From: an uncultured Altererythrobacter sp.
GTDB lineage: Bacteria; Pseudomonadota; Alphaproteobacteria; Sphingomonadales; Sphingomonadaceae
Reading direction: 5' to 3'
Length of the DNA: 64,000 nt
NCBI GenBank assembly: GCA_947492235.1
Contig: CANLLZ010000001.1
Location: 1,674,001 to 1,738,000 of the forward strand
Position numbers and translations under genes: made by a program. Below the pieces are notes generated by a model that was not told the origin of the DNA, did not search any database, and was given only the letters and a program-made list of their open reading frames with translations. Positions 17,124 to 26,635 of the stretch are shown here, one piece after another; the stretch's first letter is position 1, and every line of letters begins with the position of its first letter.

Positions 17124-18650
17124 GTGACAATTTCCGCGCCAGACGTTTCTTCCTTGCCTCCAATCGTGATTGCCGGTGGCGGCAGCGCGGGGTGGATGGC
17201 GGCTGCGACGCTGGCGCGTTTCTCCGGCCGGAAGATCATTCTGGTGGAAAGCGAAGCCATCGGAACGGTGGGTGTCGGCGAGGCAACCATCCCGCAAATC
17301 CGCCTGTTCAACGCGGCGCTGGGCATCAACGAGGGAACGTTCCTTCGCGAGACCAAAGGCACGTTCAAGCTCGCCATCGAGTTCGACGGATGGTCGGGCG
17401 AAGGGGAAAGCTATCTCCACGCTTTCGGCTCTGTCGGGCATCCGTCGGGCGTATTGCCCTTCCAGCATTACTGGCTGCGCGCCCATGCAACGGGAGAGGC
17501 TGAGCCGCTTTCGGCCTATTGCCTGAACGATGTTGCCGCGCGCACCGGCAAAATGCAGTTTTTTCAGGCCCAGCCCGGTCAACCTGCGCCGGATGTGCCG
17601 TGGGCCTATCACTTCGACGCGGGCCTCTACGCGGCCCTATTGCGCTCCTACGCGGAAGAACGCGGTGTCCAGCGTATCGAAGGGGCCATCGCCTCGGTGA
17701 AACGCGATGCCGAAAGCGGCGACATCTCGGCTCTCGTCCTGGAAGACGGATCGCAGATCGAAGGCGTGTTCTTTCTCGATTGCACCGGCTTCCGCTCGCT
17801 GTTGCTGGGTGAGGCGCTGGGGGTGGGCTTTGAAAACTGGTCGCATTGGCTGCCGTGCGACAGCGCGGTTGCCGTTCCCTGTGCACCAGGTGGCGATTTC
17901 GCACCTTACACTCGCTCGATCGCGCGCAAGGCGGGGTGGCAATGGCGGATCCCGTTGCAGCACCGGATCGGCAATGGCCACGTGTTCTGCAGCGAATTCA
18001 TGAGCGCGGACGAGGCCACCGACATCCTGCTCGGCAATCTCGATGGCAGTCCGCAGGCCGACCCGCGCGTCCTGCAATTCACCACCGGCATGCGGCAGCG
18101 GCAATGGGAGCGCAATTGCCTCGCGCTCGGGCTGGCTGGCGGGTTTCTGGAGCCGCTGGAATCGACCTCGATCCATCTGATCCAGTCCTCCATCGCGCGC
18201 CTGCTGCAAATGCTGCCGGGCGCGGAGATGGCACCAGCTGTGCGCGATGAATTCAATCGTCAGGCGCGCTTCGAGTGGGAGCGGATCAGGGACTTTCTGA
18301 TTTTGCACTATGCCGCAAATGGCCGCGAGGGCGAGCCCTTCTGGGACCGTTGCCGCGCGATGGAAGTGCCCGATACCTTGACTGCCAAGATCGAGACCTT
18401 TCGTGCGAGTGGCAACATCCACCGCGAGCATGAGGAATTGTTCACCGATCAGGGCTGGCTGCAAGTGATGGTTGGGCAAGGCATCGTGCCAGACGGCTAC
18501 AACCCCATCGCCGATCAAATGCCGGCTGCCGAGCTGTCGGCCATGCTTGCACGGATCGTTACCCGCAACAAACAGACCGCCGCTTCGATGGCAGAGCATG
18601 CAGACTTCCTGCGCGCGCTGATCGACCACTCGCAGAGGAAAACCGCATGA
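17124..18650 (+). CDS. Flavin-dependent tryptophan-halogenase family protein 1
   Basis: 508 residues from GTG 17124, preceded by AAAGGAG at 17115-17121. The FAD-binding GGGSAG is at residues 18-23. The active-site lysine of the family aligns to Lys82 in TKGTFKLAIEF. WQWRIP matches the WxWxIP motif that separates halogenases from monooxygenases. EPLESTSIHLI contains the Glu that works with the lysine in PrnA/RebH. The family halogenates indoles and tryptophan using FADH2, halide and oxygen. The true substrate is unknown here, as for related genes beside TBDRs in Caulobacterales, Xanthomonas and sphingomonads. No flavin reductase gene is nearby. Its stop overlaps the amylase start. Confidence 0.85.
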   Translation: MTISAPDVSSLPPIVIAGGGSAGWMAAATLARFSGRKIILVESEAIGTVGVGEATIPQIRLFNAALGINEGTFLRETKGTFKLAIEFDGWSGEGESYLHAFGSVGHPSGVLPFQHYWLRAHATGEAEPLSAYCLNDVAARTGKMQFFQAQPGQPAPDVPWAYHFDAGLYAALLRSYAEERGVQRIEGAIASVKRDAESGDISALVLEDGSQIEGVFFLDCTGFRSLLLGEALGVGFENWSHWLPCDSAVAVPCAPGGDFAPYTRSIARKAGWQWRIPLQHRIGNGHVFCSEFMSADEATDILLGNLDGSPQADPRVLQFTTGMRQRQWERNCLALGLAGGFLEPLESTSIHLIQSSIARLLQMLPGAEMAPAVRDEFNRQARFEWERIRDFLILHYAANGREGEPFWDRCRAMEVPDTLTAKIETFRASGNIHREHEELFTDQGWLQVMVGQGIVPDGYNPIADQMPAAELSAMLARIVTRNKQTAASMAEHADFLRALIDHSQRKTA

Positions 18651-20509
18651 TCCGCCAAGCTGCCCTACTGCTCACCGCCACCGCCGGCCTTGCCCTGCCC
18701 GCTTGCGCAACCACGCCAGCGCCCCCTGCCGCAGCGGCAGCTGTAGCCGAGGCAGAGCAATCTTTCCGTGCGCGCCCGGTAACCGACGAGGTGATCTATT
18801 TCGTCTTGCCCGACCGCTTTGCCAATGGCGATCCGGGCAATGACGACGGCGGCTATGGCCCGGACAAGATGGCCAGCGGATATGACCCCACCGGCAAGGG
18901 TTGGTACCATGGCGGCGACCTGAAAGGTCTGACCGAAAAGCTGGATTACATTCAGGGTATGGGCGTCACCGCGATCTGGTTCGCGCCGATCTTCAAGAAC
19001 AAGCCGGTCCAGGGCGATCCGTCCAAACCGGAAACGCTGAGCGCTGGCTACCATGGATATTGGGTGACCGACTTCACCCAGGTCGATCCGCATTTCGGGA
19101 CCAATGCCGAGTTCAAGGTCTTCGTCGATGCAGCCCATGCGCGCGGAATGAAGGTCTATATGGACATCATCACCAATCACACGGCGGATGTGATCCACTA
19201 TGCCGAGGGCGAATACATCTATCGCAGCAAGGGCGAGTATCCCTATTCCACACGCGGCGGTGTCGATGGCGAACCCATCAATCCCGGATTTCGCGGGGGA
19301 AGCGATACGAGCGCGGAGAACTGGGCCAAACTAACCAGCCCCGACTACGCCTACACCCCGGAGATCGCCGAAGCCGAGAAAAACATCAAAGTCCCGGCGT
19401 GGCTGAACGATCCGATTTACTATCACAACCGGGGTGACAGCGCGTGGGTTGGCGAAAGCAGCATCTATGGCGACTTCGCCGGGCTGGATGACCTGTTCAC
19501 CGAGCACCCTAGAGTGATCGAAGGCATGATCGACATTTTCGGCGGGTGGATCGACGCGTTCGGCATTGACGGTTTTCGGATCGACACTGCCAAGCATGTG
19601 AATCCGGAATTCTGGCAGGCCTTCGTGCCCGCTATCGAGGCGCGAGCAAAGGCGGCGGGCATCCAGAACTTCCATATCTTTGGCGAAGTGTACTGGAGCG
19701 ATCCGGTCCAGCCGCTGGGCGCGGAGATCATGGCCAAAAGCAGCCTGCCCTACACACTCGATTTCGGCTTCGCGAGCGCTGCGCAGCGCGTAGTCGGCGG
19801 CGAAAGTTCGCCCGCACTGATGGCCAATCTGCTGGAGCAGGACGCAGTCTATCCCGGCGGGAAGGAAACGGCTGTGGGTCTGCCGACCTTCCTCGGCAAC
19901 CACGATATGGGGCGCTTCTCCATGTTCGTGCGCGAGCATGCCAAGGATGCAGATGCCGACGAATTGCTGGCGCGCACCATGCTAGGCCATGCCATGATGT
20001 TCACCCTGCGCGGCGTCCCGACGGTTTATTACGGGGATGAGCAGGGCTTTATCTCCGATGGTAACGACCAGCTGGCGCGCGAGAATATGTTCCCGAGCCG
20101 GACTCCCCAATACAATGACAACGATCTGCTTGGCACGAACGCCACCACGGCAGAGGCCAATTTCGATACCGCGCACCCCCTGTACACGCTGATCGCGGCG
20201 TTGTCCGAAGTGCGGCTGTCCAGCCCCGCCCTGATGCGCGGCCACAGCATCGTGCGGGCATTTGATCACGAGGGGCCGGGGTTGCTCGCGGTAGAACGAC
20301 ACGATCCCGAAAGCGGCGAGCGCGTGCTCACCGCCTTCAACACCTTGAACCAGCCGATCAGCCGCCTTGTCGAAGTCGATTACGGAGCGACCGGCGTAGC
20401 CGCGCTGATGGGCCAGTGTCCGGTCTCGCTCGCCGCGAGGGGAAGCGTCGGGATTGACTTGCCCGCGCTCGGCTATGCGGCCTGCACTTTGCTAACCGAG
20501 GCCGACTAA
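18647..20509 (+). CDS. Alpha-amylase family protein (GH13), lipoprotein
   Basis: 620 residues with ATG overlapping the halogenase stop (ATGA). The lipoprotein signal ends in LPAC with Cys20, so the enzyme is probably anchored in the envelope facing the periplasm or the surface. GH13 regions are complete: YMDIITNHTADV (I), GIDGFRIDTAKHV with the nucleophile Asp (II), FHIFGEVYW with the acid/base Glu (III) and FLGNHDMGRF (IV). It would cut maltodextrins into shorter oligosaccharides. The product range (endo-amylase or cyclomaltodextrinase-like) cannot be told from sequence. Confidence 0.9.
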   Translation: MIRQAALLLTATAGLALPACATTPAPPAAAAAVAEAEQSFRARPVTDEVIYFVLPDRFANGDPGNDDGGYGPDKMASGYDPTGKGWYHGGDLKGLTEKLDYIQGMGVTAIWFAPIFKNKPVQGDPSKPETLSAGYHGYWVTDFTQVDPHFGTNAEFKVFVDAAHARGMKVYMDIITNHTADVIHYAEGEYIYRSKGEYPYSTRGGVDGEPINPGFRGGSDTSAENWAKLTSPDYAYTPEIAEAEKNIKVPAWLNDPIYYHNRGDSAWVGESSIYGDFAGLDDLFTEHPRVIEGMIDIFGGWIDAFGIDGFRIDTAKHVNPEFWQAFVPAIEARAKAAGIQNFHIFGEVYWSDPVQPLGAEIMAKSSLPYTLDFGFASAAQRVVGGESSPALMANLLEQDAVYPGGKETAVGLPTFLGNHDMGRFSMFVREHAKDADADELLARTMLGHAMMFTLRGVPTVYYGDEQGFISDGNDQLARENMFPSRTPQYNDNDLLGTNATTAEANFDTAHPLYTLIAALSEVRLSSPALMRGHSIVRAFDHEGPGLLAVERHDPESGERVLTAFNTLNQPISRLVEVDYGATGVAALMGQCPVSLAARGSVGIDLPALGYAACTLLTEAD

Positions 20510-20512
20510 GCG

Positions 20513-22147
20513 ATGGCGACCGCTCACCTCCCCGGCGCAGATGCGCAGGCGCGAACCTATGCGCACCCAGACCTGCCATGGTGGCGCGGGGCGGCGATCT
20601 ATCAGATCTATCCGCGCAGCTTCATGGACTCCAATGGCGATGGTGTGGGCGATTTGCCCGGCATCACCAGCCGTCTGGACCACGTCGCCTCGCTGGGTGT
20701 GGATGCCATCTGGGTCTCGCCCTTCTTCACCTCGCCGATGAACGATTTCGGATACGACGTATCCGATTATTGCGATGTCGATCCGCTGTTCGGCACGCTG
20801 GATGATTTCGATGCGATGGTCGCCCGCGCGCACGAACTGGGTCTGAAGGTTCTGATCGATCAGGTCTATTCGCACACCTCGGACGAGCATCCTTGGTTCG
20901 AGGAAAGCCGCGCCAGCCGGCACAATCCCAAATCGGACTGGTATGTCTGGGCCGACCCTAAGCCCGATGGATCGCCGCCGAGCAACTGGCAGTCTGTGTT
21001 TGGCGGGCCTGCCTGGACCTGGGATGCGCGGCGCCAACAATATTACCTGCACAATTTCCTCAGCAGCCAGCCGCAAGTGAACGGGCACAGCCCGCAAGTG
21101 CAGGAGGCGCTGCTCTCGGCAATGGAGTTCTGGCTTGATCGCGGGGTCGATGGCTTCCGGATCGATGCGCTCAATTTCCTGATGCATGATCCGGAATTGC
21201 GCGACAATCCGCCTGCCCCGGCGAGCGACAAGCCGCGAACACGGCCGTTCGACTTCCAGCTCCGGGTGCACAATCAATCGCATCCGGATATTCCCGATTT
21301 CGTGGCCCGCATCCGCGCTCTGACAGACCGTTATGACGCGGTCTTCACCGTGGCCGAAGTGGGCGGCGACGAGGCCGAGGCCGAAATGAAGGCGTTCACT
21401 GCAGGCGCGGACCACCTCAATTCGGCCTATGGCTTCAACTTTCTTTATGCCGACAAGCTGACACCCGGGCTGGTATGCGGAGCGCTGGCGCAGTGGCCAG
21501 ATGAGGACGGCATTGGCTGGCCAAGCTGGGCGTTCGAGAACCACGATGCCCCGCGCGCCCTCTCGCGGTGGTGCGCGCCGCATCACCGCGAGGCTTTTGC
21601 GCGGATGAAAATGGCCCTGCTTGCTTCACTGCGGGGCAACATCATCCTGTGGCAGGGCGAGGAGCTGGGCCTGACGCAAGTCGATATTCCCTTCGACCAG
21701 CTGCATGATCCCGAAGCGATCGCTAACTGGCCGCTGACCCTGTCGCGCGACGGAGCACGCACCCCGATGCCGTGGCAGGCCGACTGCCCCGTCGCAGGAT
21801 TCGGTTCGCGCGAGCCGTGGCTGCCCCACGGGGAAGAGAATATCGACAAGGCCGTCGATATTCAGAACGAGGACGACACCTCGCTGCTGGCATTCACGCG
21901 GGAGATACTGGCGCTCCGCAATCGCACGCCCGCGTTGCACCACGGATCAGTGGCGGATTGCACGGCCGACGGCGCATTGCTCGACATGACGCGAACGGCC
22001 GGTGGCATGCAGATCCGCTGCCTGTTCAATCTCTCGCCCGAACCGCTGGCAATTTCAGCCAGCGGGCACGTTTTGCTGGCCGTCAACGGAGCCACCCCCG
22101 ACGCCCTTCCCGGCTATGCCGCACTTCTATTGGAAACGGACACATGA
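20513..22147 (+). CDS. Alpha-glucosidase (GH13, oligo-glucosidase type)
   Basis: 544 residues without a signal peptide, so probably cytoplasmic. It opens WWRGAAIYQIYPRSF, as GH13 subfamily 23-type alpha-glucosidases do. Conserved regions are DQVYSHTSDEHPWF (I), GVDGFRIDALNFL with the nucleophile Asp (II), FTVAEVGGD with the acid/base Glu (III) and FENHDAPRAL (IV). It would release glucose from maltose and maltodextrins imported by the inner-membrane carrier. It starts three bases after the amylase stop, and its own stop overlaps the GH97 start. Confidence 0.9.
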   Translation: MATAHLPGADAQARTYAHPDLPWWRGAAIYQIYPRSFMDSNGDGVGDLPGITSRLDHVASLGVDAIWVSPFFTSPMNDFGYDVSDYCDVDPLFGTLDDFDAMVARAHELGLKVLIDQVYSHTSDEHPWFEESRASRHNPKSDWYVWADPKPDGSPPSNWQSVFGGPAWTWDARRQQYYLHNFLSSQPQVNGHSPQVQEALLSAMEFWLDRGVDGFRIDALNFLMHDPELRDNPPAPASDKPRTRPFDFQLRVHNQSHPDIPDFVARIRALTDRYDAVFTVAEVGGDEAEAEMKAFTAGADHLNSAYGFNFLYADKLTPGLVCGALAQWPDEDGIGWPSWAFENHDAPRALSRWCAPHHREAFARMKMALLASLRGNIILWQGEELGLTQVDIPFDQLHDPEAIANWPLTLSRDGARTPMPWQADCPVAGFGSREPWLPHGEENIDKAVDIQNEDDTSLLAFTREILALRNRTPALHHGSVADCTADGALLDMTRTAGGMQIRCLFNLSPEPLAISASGHVLLAVNGATPDALPGYAALLLETDT

Positions 22148-24186
22148 AGCACCTTCTCGCCTCCATCGCCCTGACCGCGCTGGCCACACCGCTGGCCGCT
22201 GCCGAAGTGGCCTCTCCCGATGGCCGTCTGGTGGTTGAAATGAATGTCGATGGCGGCGGTGTGCCTTTCTACCGGGTGCTGCGCGATGGCGAGGAAGTGA
22301 TTGCCGAAAGCGATCTGGGTTTCACCTTCAGCGACGCCCAGACAATGCGCCGCAATTTCGTGGTCGAGAGCGAGGCCCGCGCCAGCCACGACGGCACATG
22401 GGAGCAGCCATGGGGCGAGCGCCGCTTTGTGCGCGACAATCATAACGAACTTTCCGTGACGTTCCGCGAATCGCGCGACAATTCCGACCGCGCTCTGACC
22501 GTGCGGATGCGGGTTTTCGATGACGGTATCGGCTTTCGCTACGAATTGCCGGAGAACCCCGCGCAGCCGGTCTACAACATCGCCGAGGAACTGACCGAAT
22601 TTCATATCGCAAAGCCGGGCACCGCTTGGTGGATCCCCAGCGGCGACTGGAACCGCTACGAAATGGTCTATCAGGAGACGCCGGTCGATGCGGTGTCCGT
22701 GGCCCACACGCCAATTACCATGCGACTGGAAGACGGCACGCATCTGTCGTTTCATGAGGCTGCGCTGGTCGACTATTCCGGCATGTGGCTCCGCCGTATG
22801 GAGGGCCAGCGCTTCCGCGCGATGCTGGCACCCAGCAGCCGCGGGGCAAAAGTGGTGCGCACAGGAGCTTTCAACACGCCGTGGCGCACCATTCGGATCG
22901 GCGATGCGGCATCGGATCTGGTCGAAAGCGACATCGACCTCAATCTCAACGAGCCGAACAAGCTGGGCGATGTGAGCTGGGTCGAGCCGGCCAAGTATAT
23001 CGGCATCTGGTGGGGGATGATCTCCAATCGCTGGACCTGGGGCACGAGCGAGCGCCATGGCGCAACGACTGCGCGCGCCAAGAAATATATCGACTTCGCA
23101 GCCGAACATGGCTTTCGCGGTGTGCTGATCGAGGGCTGGAACATCGGCTGGGACGGCAACTGGTTCGACAATGGCCGCGAATTCAGCTTCACTCAGGACT
23201 ATCCCGATTTCGATCTGGAAGAAGTAGCCGCCTACGCCAAATCGAAGGGCGTCCGGATCGTCGGGCACCACGAAACCAGCGGCAATATCGCCAATTACGA
23301 GAAACAACTGGGCGACGGGCTGGACCTGTATGAAAGCCTGGGGATCGACTGGATCAAAACCGGATATGTCGCGGATGCGGGCGGCATTGTGACCTGCAAT
23401 GCCGATATTTCGGTGCCTTGCGACGAGGACACAGAATTGTTCGAATGGCATGACGGCCAGCGCCAGGTTCAGCACCACCAGCTGGTGATCGAGGAAGCGG
23501 CCAAGCGCAAAATCGCCATCAATCCGCACGAGCCGGTCAAGGACACCGGCCTGCGCCGCACCTATCCCAACTGGGTCGCCCGCGAAGGCGCGCGCGGGCA
23601 GGAATACAATGCGTGGGGGCCGTTCAATAACGGGCCGGAGCACGACCCGACGCTGGTCTATACCCGCATGCTGTCCGGCCCGATGGACTACACGCCCGGC
23701 GTGCTGGATCTGAAGGGCGAGAATGATGTGCCTATCGCCTCCACGCTGGCCAAGCAGCTGGGGCTCTATCTGGCCATCTATTCGCCGATCCAGATGGCTG
23801 CGGACTTCATCGAGAGCCTCGCCGCGCACCCGAAAGAGCTGGAATTCATCAAGGCTGTCCCGGCCGACTGGGCCGAGAGCAAGCTGATTGCTGGCGAAGT
23901 CGGCGATTACGCCATTTTCGCCCGCAAGGACCGGAACAGCGAGGACTGGTATCTCGGCGGCGTCAACGACGCGACCGAGCGGACGCTGGAGCTCCCGCTC
24001 GATACTCTGGAGCCGGGCGTGACCTACACCGCCACAGTCTGGAAAGACGGACCGGACGCGACCTATCTGACCGAGAAGCGTCACGAGATTGCCTACGAAA
24101 CGCTCACGCTGACGGCAGAGGATAGCTACACCGTGAGGCTCGCTCCGGGTGGTGGCTTCGCCATGCGGCTGGTGCCGCGAGAGTGA
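22144..24186 (+). CDS. GH97-family alpha-glucosidase
   Basis: 680 residues from ATG 22144, which overlaps the previous stop (ATGA). The signal peptide MKHLLASIALTALATPLAAA indicates a periplasmic enzyme. The GH97 N-terminal beta-domain precedes a barrel with GVLIEGWNIGWDGNW, IVGHHETSGNI and YPNWVAREGARG, family landmarks around the catalytic carboxylates. GH97 contains both alpha-glucosidases (SusB-like) and alpha-galactosidases. The operon context favours glucosidase action on maltodextrins. Confidence 0.9.
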   Translation: MKHLLASIALTALATPLAAAEVASPDGRLVVEMNVDGGGVPFYRVLRDGEEVIAESDLGFTFSDAQTMRRNFVVESEARASHDGTWEQPWGERRFVRDNHNELSVTFRESRDNSDRALTVRMRVFDDGIGFRYELPENPAQPVYNIAEELTEFHIAKPGTAWWIPSGDWNRYEMVYQETPVDAVSVAHTPITMRLEDGTHLSFHEAALVDYSGMWLRRMEGQRFRAMLAPSSRGAKVVRTGAFNTPWRTIRIGDAASDLVESDIDLNLNEPNKLGDVSWVEPAKYIGIWWGMISNRWTWGTSERHGATTARAKKYIDFAAEHGFRGVLIEGWNIGWDGNWFDNGREFSFTQDYPDFDLEEVAAYAKSKGVRIVGHHETSGNIANYEKQLGDGLDLYESLGIDWIKTGYVADAGGIVTCNADISVPCDEDTELFEWHDGQRQVQHHQLVIEEAAKRKIAINPHEPVKDTGLRRTYPNWVAREGARGQEYNAWGPFNNGPEHDPTLVYTRMLSGPMDYTPGVLDLKGENDVPIASTLAKQLGLYLAIYSPIQMAADFIESLAAHPKELEFIKAVPADWAESKLIAGEVGDYAIFARKDRNSEDWYLGGVNDATERTLELPLDTLEPGVTYTATVWKDGPDATYLTEKRHEIAYETLTLTAEDSYTVRLAPGGGFAMRLVPRE

Positions 24187-25118
24187 GAGCGCTCGCGCTC
24201 CTGCTGGCTGTAACGCTGTCGTCCTGCGCTTTGGCGGAAGTTCAGACTCCGGAATCCCAATTGGTGCAGGAACAGGGCCGGTTCGTCGAGGAAGGGCCTT
24301 TCGCGGTTTCGTGGCTCCCCGACCAGCAAATCACCATCTGGTTACCCCCTGGCTATGACACGGGCGATCGGCGTTACCCGGTCCTTTATATGCATGACGG
24401 GCACAATCTGTTTGATCCGGCGAAGTCCAATTTCGACAAGGTCTGGGCAGCGGACAAGGCCATGCTTAGCCTTATCGAGCAAGGCCGGGTGGAGCCCCAT
24501 ATCATTGTCGGGATATGGGCACCGGGAGCCGCGCGATATCGCCAATATCTCCCCGCCTTCGTTCTGGATGCCGCGCCGCCCGCGCTGGCGCAAGAGATGG
24601 ACCAATGGGCCGGCGATGGGCCTTACATGTCGCGCCGCTATCTCGGTTGGCTGGCGGACGAGCTGAAGCCGCGTATCGATGCCGAATATCGCACGCTCAC
24701 CGGCCCGGAGCACACGGCGATTGCCGGATCGAGCATGGGCGGGATTATGAGTTGCTGGGCAATTGCCGAGCGGCCCGACATCTATGGCCGGGCAGCCTGC
24801 ATCAGCTCGCACTGGCCGATCGCCGATGGCGATGCCGCAGCAGCGATCCAGCCACAGGTTGCCACAATCTGGACCGAGTATTTCGACGCCTATCTCGGTG
24901 AACCAAACGGTCGCCGCATCTGGATGGACCACGGGACGGATACGCTCGACCGGTTCTATGCGCCCTACCAGCGCGCGGTCGACAACAGCTTCCGCGAGGC
25001 CGGCTGGGTAGAAGGCACGGACTTCCGTACCGAAATATATGAAGGCGCCGAACACGAGGAAAACGCGTGGGCGGAACGCTTGCCCGAGGTGCTGGGCTGG
25101 CTATTGTCGGGCGAATGA
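24183..25118 (+). CDS. Alpha/beta-hydrolase esterase (esterase D-like), lipoprotein
   Basis: 311 residues starting at GTG 24183, overlapping the GH97 stop (GTGA). The N-terminus RALALLLAVTLSSCALA is a lipoprotein signal with lipobox LSSC. The nucleophile elbow GSSMGG, the oxyanion-side PVLYMHDGHNLFD and a final EGAEHEENAW give a complete Ser/Asp/His set. It belongs to the putative esterase (Esterase_D/Fes-like) family. In this operon it might remove acyl or other esters from imported glucans or act on a glycan-linked group; the substrate is not established. Confidence 0.82.
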   Translation: MRALALLLAVTLSSCALAEVQTPESQLVQEQGRFVEEGPFAVSWLPDQQITIWLPPGYDTGDRRYPVLYMHDGHNLFDPAKSNFDKVWAADKAMLSLIEQGRVEPHIIVGIWAPGAARYRQYLPAFVLDAAPPALAQEMDQWAGDGPYMSRRYLGWLADELKPRIDAEYRTLTGPEHTAIAGSSMGGIMSCWAIAERPDIYGRAACISSHWPIADGDAAAAIQPQVATIWTEYFDAYLGEPNGRRIWMDHGTDTLDRFYAPYQRAVDNSFREAGWVEGTDFRTEIYEGAEHEENAWAERLPEVLGWLLSGE

Positions 25119-26602
25119 GCGCACCTGCCCCTCCCCATGTTGTCGTTCTGGGCGGAGGCAGCGCCGGGTGGATCACCGCCTGCCTGCTGCATCACGAATG
25201 GGCCGGGCGCGGGGGCCGGGTCACGGTCGTCGAAAGCCCGCAAATCGGCATCATTGGAGTGGGTGAAGGATCGACCCCGCAACTTAAAGCATTCTTCGAT
25301 CACCTCGGCATTGCCGAAGACGAATGGATGGGCCCTTGCGAGGCGACCTACAAGCTCGGAATCCGCTTTGCCGGCTGGAGCGAGCGGGCTGGCTACGAGA
25401 GCTATTTCCATCCCTTCCCCGGCCCGATCGATTTGCACAGCGAGCCGGGCTTCATTGCCAATTGTGCAGCGGCGCGGCGGGGCTTTGACGTCCCTGCCCA
25501 TCCCGATGACTGGTTTCTGGCTAGCGAACTGGCCGAGGCTGGACGATCTCCCTCGCCAGCGGACACCTTCCCTTTCAGGCCCAGCTATGGCTACCATTTC
25601 AATTCCCACCGCTTGGGCGAATTTTTGCGCGAATGGGGGACGACGCACGGGATCGAGCATCGCTCGCTGACGGTCTCCGAAATCGAAATGAACGAGAAAG
25701 GCGATGTCGCGGCTCTGCTGTGCGAGGGTGGCGAGCGGATCGAAGGCGACCTGTTTGTTGATTGCTCGGGTTTTCGCGGGATGATCGCACAGGCGAGAAT
25801 GGGCGTGCCGTTCCGCTCTTTCGGGGAGAACCTGTTCAACGACAGCGCCGTGGTCATGCCCACCGCGCATTCCGGCGCGTTCAAACCGCAAACCGAGGCC
25901 ATCGCCATGAAGGCCGGTTGGCGCTGGTCGATCCCGCTGACCAGCCGCGTGGGCAACGGATACGTCTACAGCTCGCACTATCTGAGCGACGATGAAGCCG
26001 AAGCCGAATTGCGCGCGAGCCTGTGCACCGCTGCAGACGGCGTGGAGGCCCGCTTCCTCAAAATGAAAGTCGGCCGGGTCGAGACCAGCTGGACCGGAAA
26101 TTGCCTCGCCGCAGGCCTCGCGCAGGGCTTCCTCGAACCGCTCGAAGCGACGGCGCTGCACATCGTGATCGTCACCGCGCTCGAATTCGCGAGCGCCTAT
26201 GGACAAGGCGGCTTCACTGCGCAGAACCGGGACGCATTCAACGCCTCTATTGCCGCGCGCTATGACGGCATTCGCGACTATATCGTCGGACATTACCGGC
26301 TCAACCAGCGCACCGATACGCAATATTGGCGCAACAATGCTGCCAATGACGAACTCTCGGACGGCCTGAAAGCGATGATGACCGCGTGGTTCCGCCACGG
26401 CGATATGCGCGAAGCGAACGAGCGCGCCTATGGCGGGCGCAATTACTACGCCAATGCCAGCTGGCACTGCCTGTTCGCAGGCTACGGCACCTTCCCCCCG
26501 GCGGAGAAAATGCAGCCTGTGCCCGATACGGTCCGCATCGCCGACCGCAACGCCACACAGGTCATGTTGCAGGCCTGTGCGCAAAACTTCCCCGAAATCT
26601 GA
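25115..26602 (+). CDS. Flavin-dependent tryptophan-halogenase family protein 2
   Basis: 495 residues from ATG 25115, which overlaps the esterase stop (ATGA). A start 48 nt upstream is possible but lies inside the esterase gene. GGGSAGW, CEATYKLGIRF with the aligned catalytic Lys, WRWSIP (the WxWxIP motif) and EPLEATALHIV with the catalytic Glu are all present. It is clearly diverged from halogenase 1, so the pair is not a recent tandem copy. As last gene of the run it probably shares the transcript. Substrate unknown; an FADH2-using oxidase or halogenase acting on an aromatic compound is the family expectation. Confidence 0.85.
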   Translation: MSAPAPPHVVVLGGGSAGWITACLLHHEWAGRGGRVTVVESPQIGIIGVGEGSTPQLKAFFDHLGIAEDEWMGPCEATYKLGIRFAGWSERAGYESYFHPFPGPIDLHSEPGFIANCAAARRGFDVPAHPDDWFLASELAEAGRSPSPADTFPFRPSYGYHFNSHRLGEFLREWGTTHGIEHRSLTVSEIEMNEKGDVAALLCEGGERIEGDLFVDCSGFRGMIAQARMGVPFRSFGENLFNDSAVVMPTAHSGAFKPQTEAIAMKAGWRWSIPLTSRVGNGYVYSSHYLSDDEAEAELRASLCTAADGVEARFLKMKVGRVETSWTGNCLAAGLAQGFLEPLEATALHIVIVTALEFASAYGQGGFTAQNRDAFNASIAARYDGIRDYIVGHYRLNQRTDTQYWRNNAANDELSDGLKAMMTAWFRHGDMREANERAYGGRNYYANASWHCLFAGYGTFPPAEKMQPVPDTVRIADRNATQVMLQACAQNFPEI

Positions 26603-26635
26603 GCTTTTTTCTCAAGATCCGCCTTCAGGCTGGCC

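Noticed and set aside
22114-24084. 656-codon minus-strand frame opposite GH97
   Set aside because: Antisense shadow of a well-conserved glycosidase; no ribosome-binding site or motif.
17124-26602. Halogenated natural-product biosynthetic cluster
   Set aside because: No PKS, NRPS, tryptophan-modifying or resistance genes are present; neighbours are carbohydrate enzymes.
26603-26611. Terminator after halogenase 2 (run of T)
   Set aside because: The T-run has no stem before it, so it is not an intrinsic terminator by sequence.
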